In this document: piece after piece, positions 36,101 through 51,100 of the stretch
Numbering within the stretch: the first letter of the stretch is position 1
How the letters are laid out: each line of letters begins with the position of its first letter
NCBI RefSeq assembly: GCF_932526225.1
Contig: NC_064043.1
Coordinates: forward strand, 13,328,085 to 13,392,084
Length of the DNA: 64,000 nt
Reading direction: 5' to 3'
Source of the DNA: Nematostella vectensis
Lineage: Eukaryota; Cnidaria; Anthozoa; Actiniaria; Edwardsiidae
Translations under genes and position numbers: made by a program
Notes under the pieces: model-generated
What the model was told of the DNA's origin: nothing
What the model saw: the letters and a program-made list of their open reading frames with translations, nothing else
Databases searched by the model: none

Positions 36101-39100
36101 AGATTCAACGACAAGCACAAAGATACAACGACAAGCACAAAGATTCAACGACAAGCACAAAGATACAACGACAAGCACAAAGATTCAACGACAAGCACAA
36201 AGATTCAACGACAAGCACAAAGATTCACCGACAAGCACAAAGATTCAACGACAAGCACAAAGATTCAACGACAAGCACAAAGATTCAACGACAAGCACAA
36301 AGATCCAACAACAAGCACAAAGATCCAACGACAAGCACAAAGATTCAACGTCAAGCACAAAGATTCGACTGCAAACACAAAGATTCAACGACAAGCACAA
36401 AGATTCAACGACAAGCACAAAGAATCAACGACAAGCACAAAGATTCAACGACAAGCACAAAGATTCAACGACAAGCACAAAGATTCAACGACAAACACAA
36501 AGATTCAACGACAAGCACAAAGATTCAACGACAAACACAAAGATTCAACGACAAGCACAAAGATACAACGACAAGCACAAAGATACAACGACAAGCACAA
36601 AGATGTAACGACAAGCACAAAGATGTAACGACAAGCACAAAGATTCAGTGACAAGCACAAAGATACTACGACAAGCACAAAGATGTAACGACAAGCACAA
36701 AGATGTAGCGACAAGCACAAAGATACAACGACAAGCACAAAGATTCAACGACAAGCACAAAGATTCAACGACAAGCACAAAGATGTAGCGACAAGCACAA
36801 AGATACAACGACAAGCACAAAGATTCAACGACAAGCACAAAGATTCAACGACAAGCACAAAGATACAACGACAAGCACAAAGATTCAACGACAAGCACAA
36901 AGATTCAACGACAAGCACAAAGATCCAACGACAAGCACAAAGATTCAACGACAAGCACAAAGATTCAACGACAAGCACAAAGATGTAACGACAAGCACAA
37001 AGATGTAACGACAAGCACAAAGATTCAGTGACAAGCACAAAGATGTAACGACAAGCACAAAGATACAACGACAAGCACAAAGATACAACGACAAGCACAA
37101 AGATACAACGACAAGCACAAAGATCCAACGACAAGCACAAAGATACAACGACAAGCACAAAGATTCAACGACAAACACAAAGATTCAACGACAAGCACAA
37201 AGATTCAACGACAAGCACAAAGATTCAACGACAAGCACAAAGATCCAACGACAAGCACAAAGATTCAACGACAAGCACAAAGATTCAACGACAAGCACAA
37301 AGATCCAACGACAAGCACAAAGATACAACGACAAGCACAAAGATGTAACGACAAGCACAAAGATGTAACGACAAGCACAAAGATTCAGTGACAAGCACAA
37401 AGATTTAACGACAAGCACAAAGATTCAACGACAAGCACAAAGATGTAACGACAAGCACAAAGATTCAACGACAAACACAAAGATTCAACGACAAGCACAA
37501 AGATTCAACGACAAGCTCAAAGATTCAACGACAAGCACAAAGATTCAACGACAAGCACAAAGATTCAACGACAAGCACAAAGATTCAACGACAAACACAA
37601 AGATTCAACGACAAGCACAAAGATACAACGACAAGCACAAAGATACAACGACAAGCACAAAGATGTAACGACAAGCACAAAGATGTAACGACAAGCACAA
37701 AGATTCAGTGACAAGCACAAAGATACTACGACAAGCACAAAGATGTAACGACAAGCACAAAGATGTAGCGACAAGCACAAAGATACAACGACAAGCACAA
37801 AGATTCAACGACAAGCACAAAGATTCAACGACAAGCACAAAGATACAACGACAAGCACAAAGATTCAACGACAAGCACAAAGATTCAACGACAAACACAA
37901 AGATTCAACGACAAGCACAAAGATACAACGACAAGCACAAAGATTCAACGACAAGCACAAAGATTCAACGACAAGCACAAGGATACAACGACAAGCACAA
38001 AGATACAACGACAAGCACAAAGATTCAACGACAAGCACAAAGATTCAACGACAAGCACAAAGATTCAACGACAAGCACAAAGATTCAACGACAAACACAA
38101 AGATTCAACGACAAGCACAAAGATACAACGACAAGCACAAAGATACAACGACAAGCACAAAGATTCAACGACAAGCACAAAGATTCAACGACAAGCACAA
38201 AGATTTAACGACAAGCACAAAGATGTAACGACAAGCACAAAGATTCAGTGACAAGCACAAAGATGTAACGACAAGCACAAAGATACAACGACAAGCACAA
38301 AGATACAACGACAAGCACAAAGATACAACGACAAGCACAAAGATTAATTGACAAGCACAAAGATTCAACGACAAGCTCAAAGATTCAACGACAAGCACAA
38401 AGATTCAACGACAAGCACAAAGATTCAACGACAAGCACAAAGATTCAACGACAAGCACAAAGATACAACGACAAGCACAAAGATTCAACGACAAGCACAA
38501 AGATTCAACGACAAACACAAAGATTCAACGACAAGCACAAAGATACAACGACAAGCACAAAGATTCAACGACAAGCACAAAGATTCAACGACAAGCACAA
38601 AGATTCAACGACAAGCACAAAGATTCAACGACAAGCACAAAGATCCAACGACAAGCACAAAGATTCAACGACAAGCACAAAGATTCAACGACAAGCACAA
38701 AGATCCAACGACAAGCACAAAGATACAACGACAAGCACAAAGATGTAACGACAAGCACAAAGATGTAACGACAAGCACAAAGATTCAGTGACAAGCACAA
38801 AGATTTAACGACAAGCACAAAGATTCAACGACAAGCACAAAGATGTAACGACAAGCACAAAGATTCAACGACAAACACAAAGATTCAACGACAAGCACAA
38901 AGATTCAACGACAAGCTCAAAGATTCAACGACAAGCACAAAGATTCAACGACAAGCACAAAGATTCAACGACAAGCACAAAGATTCAACGACAAACACAA
39001 AGATTCAACGACAAGCACAAAGATGTAACGACAAGCACAAAGATTCAGTGACAAGCACAAAGATGTAACGACAAGCACAAAGATACAACGACAAGCACAA

Positions 39101-42100
39101 AGATACAACGACAAGCACAAAGATACAACGACAAGCACAAAGATCCAACGACAAGCACAAAGATACAACGACAAGCACAAAGATTCAACGACAAGCACAA
39201 AGATTCAACGACAAGCACAAAGATTCAACGACAAGCACAAAGATTCAACGACAAGCACAAAGATCCAACGACAAGCACAAAGATTCAACGACAAGCACAA
39301 AGATTCAACGACAAGCACAAAGATCCAACGACAAGCACAAAGATCCAACGACAAGCACAAAGATACAACGACAAGCACAAAGATTCAACGACAAGCACAA
39401 AGATTCAACGACAAGCACAAAGATACAACGACAAGCACAAAGATTCGACTGCAAGCACAAAGATTCAACGACAAGCACAAAGATCCAACGACAAGCACAA
39501 AGATTCAACGACAAGCACAAAGATTCAACGACAAGCACAAAGATTCAACGACAAGCACAAAGATTCAACGACAAGCACAAAGATTCAACGACAAGCACAA
39601 AGATTTAACGACAAGCACAAAGATGTAACGACAAGCACAAAGATTCAGTGACAAGCACAAAGATTCAACGACAAGCACAAAGATACAACGACAAGCACAA
39701 AGATTCAACGACAAGCACAAAGATTCAACGACAAGCACAAAGATCCAACGACAAGCACAAAGATCCAACGACAAGCACAAAGATCCAACGACAAGCACAA
39801 AGATTCAACGACAAGCACAAAGATTCAACGACAAGCACAAAGATACAACGACAAACACAAAGATTCAACGACAAGCACAAAGATTTAACGACAAGCACAA
39901 AGATTCAACGACAAGCACAAAGATTCAACGACAAGCACAAAGATTTAACGACAAGCACAAAGATTTAACGACAAGCACAAAGATTCAACGACAAGCACAA
40001 AGATGTAACGACAAGCACAAAGATTCAGTGACAAGCACAAAGATACAACGACAAGCACAAAGATACAACGACAAGCACAAAGATACAATGACAAACACAA
40101 AGATTCAACGACAAGCACAAAGATTCAACGACAAGCACAAAGATTCAACGACAAGCACAAAGATTCAACGACAAGCACAAAGATCCAACGACAAGCACAA
40201 AGATTCAACGACAAGCACAAAGATCCAACGACAAGCACAAAGATCCAACGACAAGCACAAAGATCCAACGACAAGCACAAAGATTCAACGACAAGCACAA
40301 AGATTCGACTGCAAGCACAAAGATTCGACGACAAGCACAAAGATCCAACGACAAGCACAAAGATTCAACGACAAGCACAAAGATTCAACGACAAGCACAA
40401 AGATTCAACGACAAGCACAAAGATTCAACGACAAGCACAAAGATTCAACGACAAGCACAAAGATTCAACGACAAGCACAAAGATTCAACGACAAGCACAA
40501 AGATTTAACGACAAGCACAAAGATTCAACGACAAGCACAAAGATGTAACGACAAGCACAAAGATTCAGTGACAAGCACAAAGATACAACGACAAGCACAA
40601 AGATACAACGACAAGCACAAAGATACAATGACAAACACAAAGATTCAACGACAAGCACAAAGATTCAACGACAAGCACAAAGATTCAACGACAAGCACAA
40701 AGATTCAACGACAAGCACAAAGATTTAACGACAAGCACAAAGATTCAACGACAAGCACAAAGATGTAACGACAAGCACAAAGATTCAGTGACAAGCACAA
40801 AGATGTAACGACAAGCACAAAGATACAACGACAAGCACAAAGATACAACGACAAGCACAAAGATACAACGACAAGCACAAAGATACAACGACAAGCACAA
40901 AGATTCAACGACAAGCACAAAGATTCAACGACAAGCACAAAGATTCAACGACAAGCACAAAGATTCAACGACAAGCACAAAGATCCAACGACAAGCACAA
41001 AGATTCAACGACAAGCACAAAGATTCAACGACAAGCACAAAGATCCAACGACAAGCACAAAGATCCAACGACAAGCACAAAGATTCAACGACAAGCACAA
41101 AGATTCAACGACAAGCACAAAGATTCAACGACAAGCACAAAGATTCAACGACAAGCACAAAGATTCAACGACAAGCACAAAGATTCAACGACAAGCACAA
41201 AGATTCAACGACAAGCACAAAGATTCAACGACAAGCACAAAGATTCAACGACAAGCACAAAGATTTAACGACAAGCACAAAGATTCAACGACAAGCACAA
41301 AGATGTAACGACAAGCACAAAGATTCAGTGACAAGCACAAAGATACAACGACAAGCACAAAGATACAACGACAAGCACAAAGATACAATGACAAACACAA
41401 AGATTCAACGACAAGCACAAAGATTCAACGACAAGCACAAAGATTCAACGACAAGCACAAAGATTCAACGACAAGCACAAAGATTTAACGACAAGCACAA
41501 AGATTCAACGACAAGCACAAAGATGTAACGACAAGCACAAAGATTCAGTGACAAGCACAAAGATGTAACGACAAGCACAAAGATACAACGACAAGCACAA
41601 AGATACAACGACAAGCACAAAGATACAACGACAAGCACAAAGATCCAACGACAAGCACAAAGATACAACGACAAGCACAAAGATTCAACGACAAGCACAA
41701 AGATTCAACGACAAGCACAAAGATTCAACGACAAGCACAAAGATTCAACGACAAGCACAAAGATCCAACGACAAGCACAAAGATTCAACGACAAGCACAA
41801 AGATTCAACGACAAGCACAAAGATCCAACGACAAGCACAAAGATCCAACGACAAGCACAAAGATACAACGACAAGCACAAAGATTCGACTGCAAGCACAA
41901 AGATTCGACTGCAAGCACAAAGATTCGACTGCAAGCACAAAGATCCAACGACAAGCACAAAGATCCAACGACAAGCACAAAGATTCAACGACAAGCACAA
42001 AGATTCAACGACAAACACAAAGATTCAACGACAAGCACAAAGATTCAACGACAAGCACAAAGATACAACGACAAGCACAAAGATTCAACGACAAGCACAA

Positions 42101-45100
42101 AGATACAACGACAAGCACAAAGATTCAACGACAAGCACAAAGATTCAACGACAAGCACAAAGATTCACCGACAAGCACAAAGATTCAACGACAAGCACAA
42201 AGATTCAACGACAAGCACAAAGATTCAACGACAAGCACAAAGATCCAACAACAAGCACAAAGATCCAACGACAAGCACAAAGATTCAACGTCAAGCACAA
42301 AGATTCGACTGCAAACACAAAGATTCAACGACAAGCACAAAGATTCAACGACAAGCACAAAGAATCAACGACAAGCACAAAGATTCAACGACAAGCACAA
42401 AGATTCAACGACAAGCACAAAGATTCAACGACAAACACAAAGATTCAACGACAAGCACAAAGATTCAACGACAAACACAAAGATTCAACGACAAGCACAA
42501 AGATACAACGACAAGCACAAAGATACAACGACAAGCACAAAGATGTAACGACAAGCACAAAGATGTAACGACAAGCACAAAGATTCAGTGACAAGCACAA
42601 AGATACTACGACAAGCACAAAGATGTAACGACAAGCACAAAGATGTAGCGACAAGCACAAAGATACAACGACAAGCACAAAGATTCAACGACAAGCACAA
42701 AGATTCAACGACAAGCACAAAGATGTAGCGACAAGCACAAAGATACAACGACAAGCACAAAGATTCAACGACAAGCACAAAGATTCAACGACAAGCACAA
42801 AGATACAACGACAAGCACAAAGATTCAACGACAAGCACAAAGATTCAACGACAAGCACAAAGATCCAACGACAAGCACAAAGATTCAACGACAAGCACAA
42901 AGATTCAACGACAAGCACAAAGATGTAACGACAAGCACAAAGATGTAACGACAAGCACAAAGATTCAGTGACAAGCACAAAGATGTAACGACAAGCACAA
43001 AGATACAACGACAAGCACAAAGATACAACGACAAGCACAAAGATACAACGACAAGCACAAAGATCCAACGACAAGCACAAAGATACAACGACAAGCACAA
43101 AGATTCAACGACAAGCACAAAGATTCAACGACAAGCACAAAGATTCAACGACAAGCACAAAGATTCAACGACAAGCACAAAGATCCAACGACAAGCACAA
43201 AGATTCAACGACAAGCACAAAGATTCAACGACAAGCACAAAGATCCAACGACAAGCACAAAGATACAACGACAAGCACAAAGATGTAACGACAAGCACAA
43301 AGATGTAACGACAAGCACAAAGATTCAGTGACAAGCACAAAGATTTAACGACAAGCACAAAGATTCAACGACAAGCACAAAGATGTAACGACAAGCACAA
43401 AGATTCAACGACAAACACAAAGATTCAACGACAAGCACAAAGATTCAACGACAAGCTCAAAGATTCAACGACAAGCACAAAGATTCAACGACAAGCACAA
43501 AGATTCAACGACAAGCACAAAGATTCAACGACAAACACAAAGATTCAACGACAAGCACAAAGATACAACGACAAGCACAAAGATACAACGACAAGCACAA
43601 AGATGTAACGACAAGCACAAAGATGTAACGACAAGCACAAAGATTCAGTGACAAGCACAAAGATACTACGACAAGCACAAAGATGTAACGACAAGCACAA
43701 AGATGTAGCGACAAGCACAAAGATACAACGACAAGCACAAAGATTCAACGACAAGCACAAAGATTCAACGACAAGCACAAAGATACAACGACAAGCACAA
43801 AGATTCAACGACAAGCACAAAGATTCAACGACAAACACAAAGATTCAACGACAAGCACAAAGATACAACGACAAGCACAAAGATTCAACGACAAGCACAA
43901 AGATTCAACGACAAGCACAAGGATACAACGACAAGCACAAAGATACAACGACAAGCACAAAGATTCAACGACAAGCACAAAGATTCAACGACAAGCACAA
44001 AGATTCAACGACAAGCACAAAGATTCAACGACAAACACAAAGATTCAACGACAAGCACAAAGATACAACGACAAGCACAAAGATACAACGACAAGCACAA
44101 AGATTCAACGACAAGCACAAAGATTCAACGACAAGCACAAAGATTTAACGACAAGCACAAAGATGTAACGACAAGCACAAAGATTCAGTGACAAGCACAA
44201 AGATGTAACGACAAGCACAAAGATACAACGACAAGCACAAAGATACAACGACAAGCACAAAGATACAACGACAAGCACAAAGATTAATTGACAAGCACAA
44301 AGATTCAACGACAAGCTCAAAGATTCAACGACAAGCACAAAGATTCAACGACAAGCACAAAGATTCAACGACAAGCACAAAGATTCAACGACAAGCACAA
44401 AGATACAACGACAAGCACAAAGATTCAACGACAAGCACAAAGATTCAACGACAAACACAAAGATTCAACGACAAGCACAAAGATACAACGACAAGCACAA
44501 AGATTCAACGACAAGCACAAAGATTCAACGACAAGCACAAAGATTCAACGACAAGCACAAAGATTCAACGACAAGCACAAAGATCCAACGACAAGCACAA
44601 AGATTCAACGACAAGCACAAAGATTCAACGACAAGCACAAAGATCCAACGACAAGCACAAAGATACAACGACAAGCACAAAGATGTAACGACAAGCACAA
44701 AGATGTAACGACAAGCACAAAGATTCAGTGACAAGCACAAAGATTTAACGACAAGCACAAAGATTCAACGACAAGCACAAAGATGTAACGACAAGCACAA
44801 AGATTCAACGACAAGCACAAAGATTCAACGACAAACACAAAGATTCAACGACAAGCACAAAGATTCAACGACAAGCTCAAAGATTCAACGACAAGCACAA
44901 AGATTCAACGACAAGCACAAAGATTCAACGACAAGCACAAAGATTCAACGACAAACACAAAGATTCAACGACAAGCACAAAGATTCAACGACAAGCACAA
45001 AGATTCAACGACAAGCTCAAAGATTCAACGACAAGCACAAAGATTCAACGACAAGCACAAAGATTCAACGACAAGCACAAAGATTCAACGACAAACACAA

Positions 45101-48100
45101 AGATTCAACGACAAGCACAAAGATTCAACGACAAGCTCAAAGATTCAACGACAAGCACAAAGATTCAACGACAAGCACAAAGATTCAACGACAAGCACAA
45201 AGATTCAACGACAAACACAAAGATTCAACGACAAGCACAAAGATACAACGACAAGCACAAAGATACAACGACAAGCACAAAGATGTAACGACAAGCACAA
45301 AGATGTAACGACAAGCACAAAGATTCAGTGACAAGCACAAAGATACTACGACAAGCACAAAGATGTAACGACAAGCACAAAGATGTAGCGACAAGCACAA
45401 AGATACAACGACAAGCACAAAGATTCAACGACAAGCACAAAGATTCAACGACAAGCACAAAGATACAACGACAAGCACAAAGATTCAACGACAAGCACAA
45501 AGATTCAACGACAAACACAAAGATTCAACGACAAGCACAAAGATACAACGACAAGCACAAAGATTCAACGACAAGCACAAAGATTCAACGACAAGCACAA
45601 GGATACAACGACAAGCACAAAGATACAACGACAAGCACAAAGATTCAACGACAAGCACAAAGATTCAACGACAAGCACAAAGATTCAACGACAAGCACAA
45701 AGATTCAACGACAAACACAAAGATTCAACGACAAGCACAAAGATACAACGACAAGCACAAAGATACAACGACAAGCACAAAGATTCAACGACAAGCACAA
45801 AGATTCAACGACAAGCACAAAGATTTAACGACAAGCACAAAGATGTAACGACAAGCACAAAGATTCAGTGACAAGCACAAAGATGTAACGACAAGCACAA
45901 AGATACAACGACAAGCACAAAGATACAACGACAAGCACAAAGATACAACGACAAGCACAAAGATTAATTGACAAGCACAAAGATTCAACGACAAGCTCAA
46001 AGATTCAACGACAAGCACAAAGATTCAACGACAAGCACAAAGATTCAACGACAAGCACAAAGATACAACGACAAGCACAAAGATTCAACGACAAGCACAA
46101 AGATACAACGACAAGCACAAAGATACAACGACAAACACAAAGATTCAACGACAAGCACAAAGATACAACGACAAGCACAAAGATTCAACGACAAGCACAA
46201 AGAATCAACGACAAGCACAAAGATTCAACGACAAGCACAAAGATTCAACGACAAGCACAAAGATTCAACGACAAACACAAAGATTCAACGACAAGCACAA
46301 AGATTCAACGACAAACACAAAGATTCAACGACAAGCACAAAGATACAACGACAAGCACAAAGATACAACGACAAGCACAAAGATGTAACGACAAGCACAA
46401 AGATTCAGTGACAAGCACAAAGATACAACGACAAGCACAAAGATGTAACGACAAGCACAAAGATGTAGCGACAAGCACAAAGATACAACGACAAGCACAA
46501 AGATTCAACGACAAGCACAAAGATTCAACGACAAGCACAAAGATACAACGACAAGCACAAAGATTCAACGACAAGCACAAAGATTCAACGACAAACACAA
46601 AGATTCAACGACAAGCACAAAGATACAACGACAAGCACAAAGATTCAACGACAAGCACAAAGATTCAACGACAAGCACAAGGATACAACGACAAGCACAA
46701 AGATACAACGACAAGCACAAAGATTCAACGACAAGCACAAAGATTCAACGACAAGCACAAAGATTCAACGACAAGCACAAAGATTCAACGACAAACACAA
46801 AGATTCAACGACAAGCACAAAGATTCAACGACAAGCACAAAGATTCAACGACAACCACAAAGATTCAACGACAACCACAAAGATTCAACGACAAGCACAA
46901 AGATTCAACGACAAGCACAAAGATTCAACGACAAGCACAAAGATACAACGACAAGCACAAAGATTCAACGACAAGCACAAAGATTCAATGACAAGCACAA
47001 AGATTCAACGACAAGCACAATGATTTAACGACAAGCACAAAGATTCAATGACAAGCACAAAGATTCAATGACAAGCACAAAGATTTAACGACAAGCACAA
47101 AGATCCAACGACAAGCTCAAAGATACAACGACAAGCACAAAGATACAACGACAAGCACAAAGATGTAACGACAAGCACAAAGATACAACGACAAGCACAA
47201 AGATGTAACGACAAGCACAAAGATACAATGACAAGCACAAAGATGTAACGACAAGCACAAAGATACAACGACAAGCACAAAGATACAACGACAAGCACAA
47301 AGATTCAACGACAAGCACAAAGATTCAACGACAAGCACAAAGATACAACGACAAGCACAAAGATTCAACGACAAGCACAAAGATTCAACGACAAGCACAA
47401 GGATACAACGACAAGCACAAAGATACAACGACAAGCACAAAGATACAACGACAAGCACAAAGATACAACGACAAGCACAAAGATTCAACGACAAGCACAA
47501 AGATTCAACGACAAGCACAAAGATACAACGACAAACACAAAGATTCAACGACAAGCACAAAGATACAACGACAAGCACAAAGATTCAACGACAAGCACAA
47601 AGATTCAACGACAAGCACAAAGATTCAACGACAAGCACAAAGATTCAACGACAAACACAAAGATTCAACGACAAGCACAAAGATTCAACGACAAGCTCAA
47701 AGATTGAACGGCAAGCACAAAGATACAACGACAAGCACAAAGATACAACGACAAGCACAAAGATTCAACGACAAGCACAAAGATCCAACGACAAGCTCAA
47801 AGATACAACGACAAGCACAAAGATACAACGACAAGCACAAAGATGTAACGACAAGCACAAAGATACAACGACAAGCACAAAGATGTAACGACAAGCACAA
47901 AGATACAATGACAAGCACAAAGATGTAACGACAAGCACAAAGATACAACGACAAGCACAAAGATACAACGACAAGCACAAAGATTCAACGACAAGCACAA
48001 AGATTCAACGACAAGCACAAAGATACAACGACAAGCACAAAGATTCAACGACAAGCACAAAGATTCAACGACAAGCACAAGGATACAACGACAAGCACAA

Positions 48101-51100
48101 AGATACAACGACAAGCACAAAGATGTAACGACAAGCACAAAGATACAACGACAAGCACAAAGATACAACGACAAGCACAAAGATTCAACGACAAGCACAA
48201 AGATTCAACGACAAGCACAAAGATACAACGACAAACACAAAGATTCAACGACAAGCACAAAGATACAACGACAAGCACAAAGATTCAACGACAAGCACAA
48301 AGAATCAACGACAAGCACAAAGATTCAACGACAAGCACAAAGATTCAACGACAAGCACAAAGATTCAACGACAAACACAAAGATTCAACGACAAGCACAA
48401 AGATTCAACGACAAGCTCAAAGATTGAACGGCAAGCACAAAGATACAACGACAAGCACAAAGATACAACGACAAGCACAAAGATTCAACGACAAGCACAA
48501 AGATACAATGACAAGCACAAAGATACAACGACAAACACAAAGATTCAGTGACAAGCACAAAGATACAACGACAAGCACAAAGATGTAACGACAAGCACAA
48601 AGATGTAGCGACAAGCACAAAGATTCAGTGACAAGCACAAAGATACAACGACAAGCACAAAGATTCAACGACAAGCACAAAGATTCAACGACAAGCACAA
48701 AGATGTAACGACAAGCACAAAGATGTAACGACAAGCACAAAGATGTAACGACAAGCACAAAGATGTAACGACAAGCACAAAGATTCAACGACAAGCACAA
48801 AGATACAACGACAAGCACAAAGATACAACGACAAGCACAAAGATTCAACGACAAGCACAAAGATTCAACGACAAGCACAAAGATTCAACGACAAGCACAA
48901 AGATTCAACGACAAGCACAAAGATACAACGACAAGCACAAAGATACAACGACAAGCACAAAGATACAACGACAAGCACAAAGATACAACGACAAGCACAA
49001 AGATACAACGACAAGCACAAAGATACAACGACAAGCACAAAGATTCAACGACAAGCACAAAGATACAACGACAAGCACAAAGATTCAACGACAAGCACAA
49101 AGATTCAACGACAAACACAAAGATTCAACGACAAGCACAAAGATACAACGACAAGCACAAAGATTTAACGACATGCACAAAGATTCAACGACAAGCTCAA
49201 AGATACAACGACAAGCACAAAGATTCAACGACAAGCACAAAGATACAACGACAAGCACAAAGATACAACGACAAGCACAAAGATTCAACGACAAGCACAA
49301 AGATTTAACGACAAGCACAAAGATGTAACGACAAGCACAAAGATTCAACGACAAGCACAAAGATTTAACGACAAACAGAAAGATACAACGACAAGCACAA
49401 AGATACAACGACAAGCACAAAGATTCAACGACAAGCACAAAGATACAACGACAAGCACAAAGATACAACGACAAGCACAAAGATTCAACGACAAGCACAA
49501 AGATACAACGACAAGCACAAAGATACAACGACAAGCACAAAGATTCAACGACAAGCACAAAGATTTAACGACAAGCACAAAGATACAACGACAAGCACAA
49601 AGATTCAACGACAAGCACAAAGATACAACGACAAGCACAAAGATACAACGACAAGCACAAAGATACAACGACAAGCACAAAGATTTAACGACATGCACAA
49701 AGATACAAACGTACATATCTGAAGCTGCTGGGTAAATTGAGGTTCTCTGGGTGAATATTAATAAGAAACCGCTTCCCTTACCCCCCCCCCCCCCCTTCCC
49801 AAACGCAGGTATTCAAGTACTCACGGAGAGTAATTCTGCATATAGCAGAAGAGTAAACCCCGCCTCTGTGAAATTCTCCGCGGAAATGTGAAGTTCGCAC
49901 AGATTGTTTATGTATCTAGGGGGACAGAAACACACAGAATCACTCCAGGCCTAGCCATTACACCGTTAGAGTGGGAATTTCACACATTATCATATACCAA
50001 GCGTGCTTTGCAATCACGCGTTGGATACGTCAGCATAGCCGATCCCGAGTAGAAAATGCGCGCGAATTATTCAAATATTTCACTTTTAACGGTACTCCTG
50101 CAGAACGATACATTGTGGAACGATGGGGCAAGCATGCATAACAAATAAAACCACAAATAATTCCAGTTGTACTTTTTCATCAGTAAAAGAGAAAGGCCAC
50201 GATAAGGTGCACATGTACCTGATATACATATCTTCCCTTTCAATACGACGATAAAACTCCTGCAAACCAATAAAATCAAGTAAATAACGTACCATAAATA
50301 AAACTCTAACTTTTTGGGTTCATAATAGCTCAATTTCTTTAGTTAAAAAGAGCTTTTTTCATTTTTTAACGTACTCATGGGCCCATGGGTACATTACCCA
50401 TGGGTAGCACGTTCACGCAGTCACGTGATACAGTCACATGATATAGTCACGTGGTATTACTTACAAGTAAGCTGACTATACAACTCATTCGCCGGTGAGT
50501 CGTGTCGTCCTTGGAGCAGCTCCTGAAAGCGCAAGAGAAAAAGAACCGCTTTGAAACAAAAGTAAAAAAAACTTAATGCTATTGTCTTTTTAACAACCAT
50601 CCTACCCTTCTTTTCTCCCTCCCCATCTCATCCTTTTCCTCCTCGCCCTTCTTCTTCTCTCCGTGTTCTCGCTTTTTCCTTCTCTCCCCCTGCTCCCCCT
50701 TTTCTTTCTCAATCCCCACTTTTTCCCCCTTCTCCGTCTCATCCTTCTACCCTTCCCCTCCTTCTTCTGCCCTTCCTTATTTCGCCCTCCCCCTCCTTCT
50801 CCTGTCCAGTCTTCTCACCTAAAATCTAACAGCAGACCCAGTAGCTCAGTAACTCGCTCCACGAACGCGACTCCCTCCTCCTGGAATTCCCCGTCCAGCA
50901 CAGACTTGACCTTCTCCGACAGACTGCGATAAGAACATGGATAGGTATATACGGGACAGTCGTTCGATAGGTATATACGGGAAAGTCGTTCGATAGGTAT
51001 ACACGGGACAGTCGTTCGATAGGTATATACGGGACAGTCGTTCGATAGGTATATACGGGACAGTCGTTCGATAGGTATATACGGGGCAGTCGTTCGATAG

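Noticed and set aside
31493-49706. CRISPR array
   Set aside because: The repeats are directly adjacent with no unique spacers, and the context is a eukaryotic intron.
31500-49716. Many frames of 60-246 codons on both strands in the 20-bp array
   Set aside because: They repeat one 20-residue period (60 bp) and end wherever a variant unit makes a stop. They are intronic repeat artefacts.
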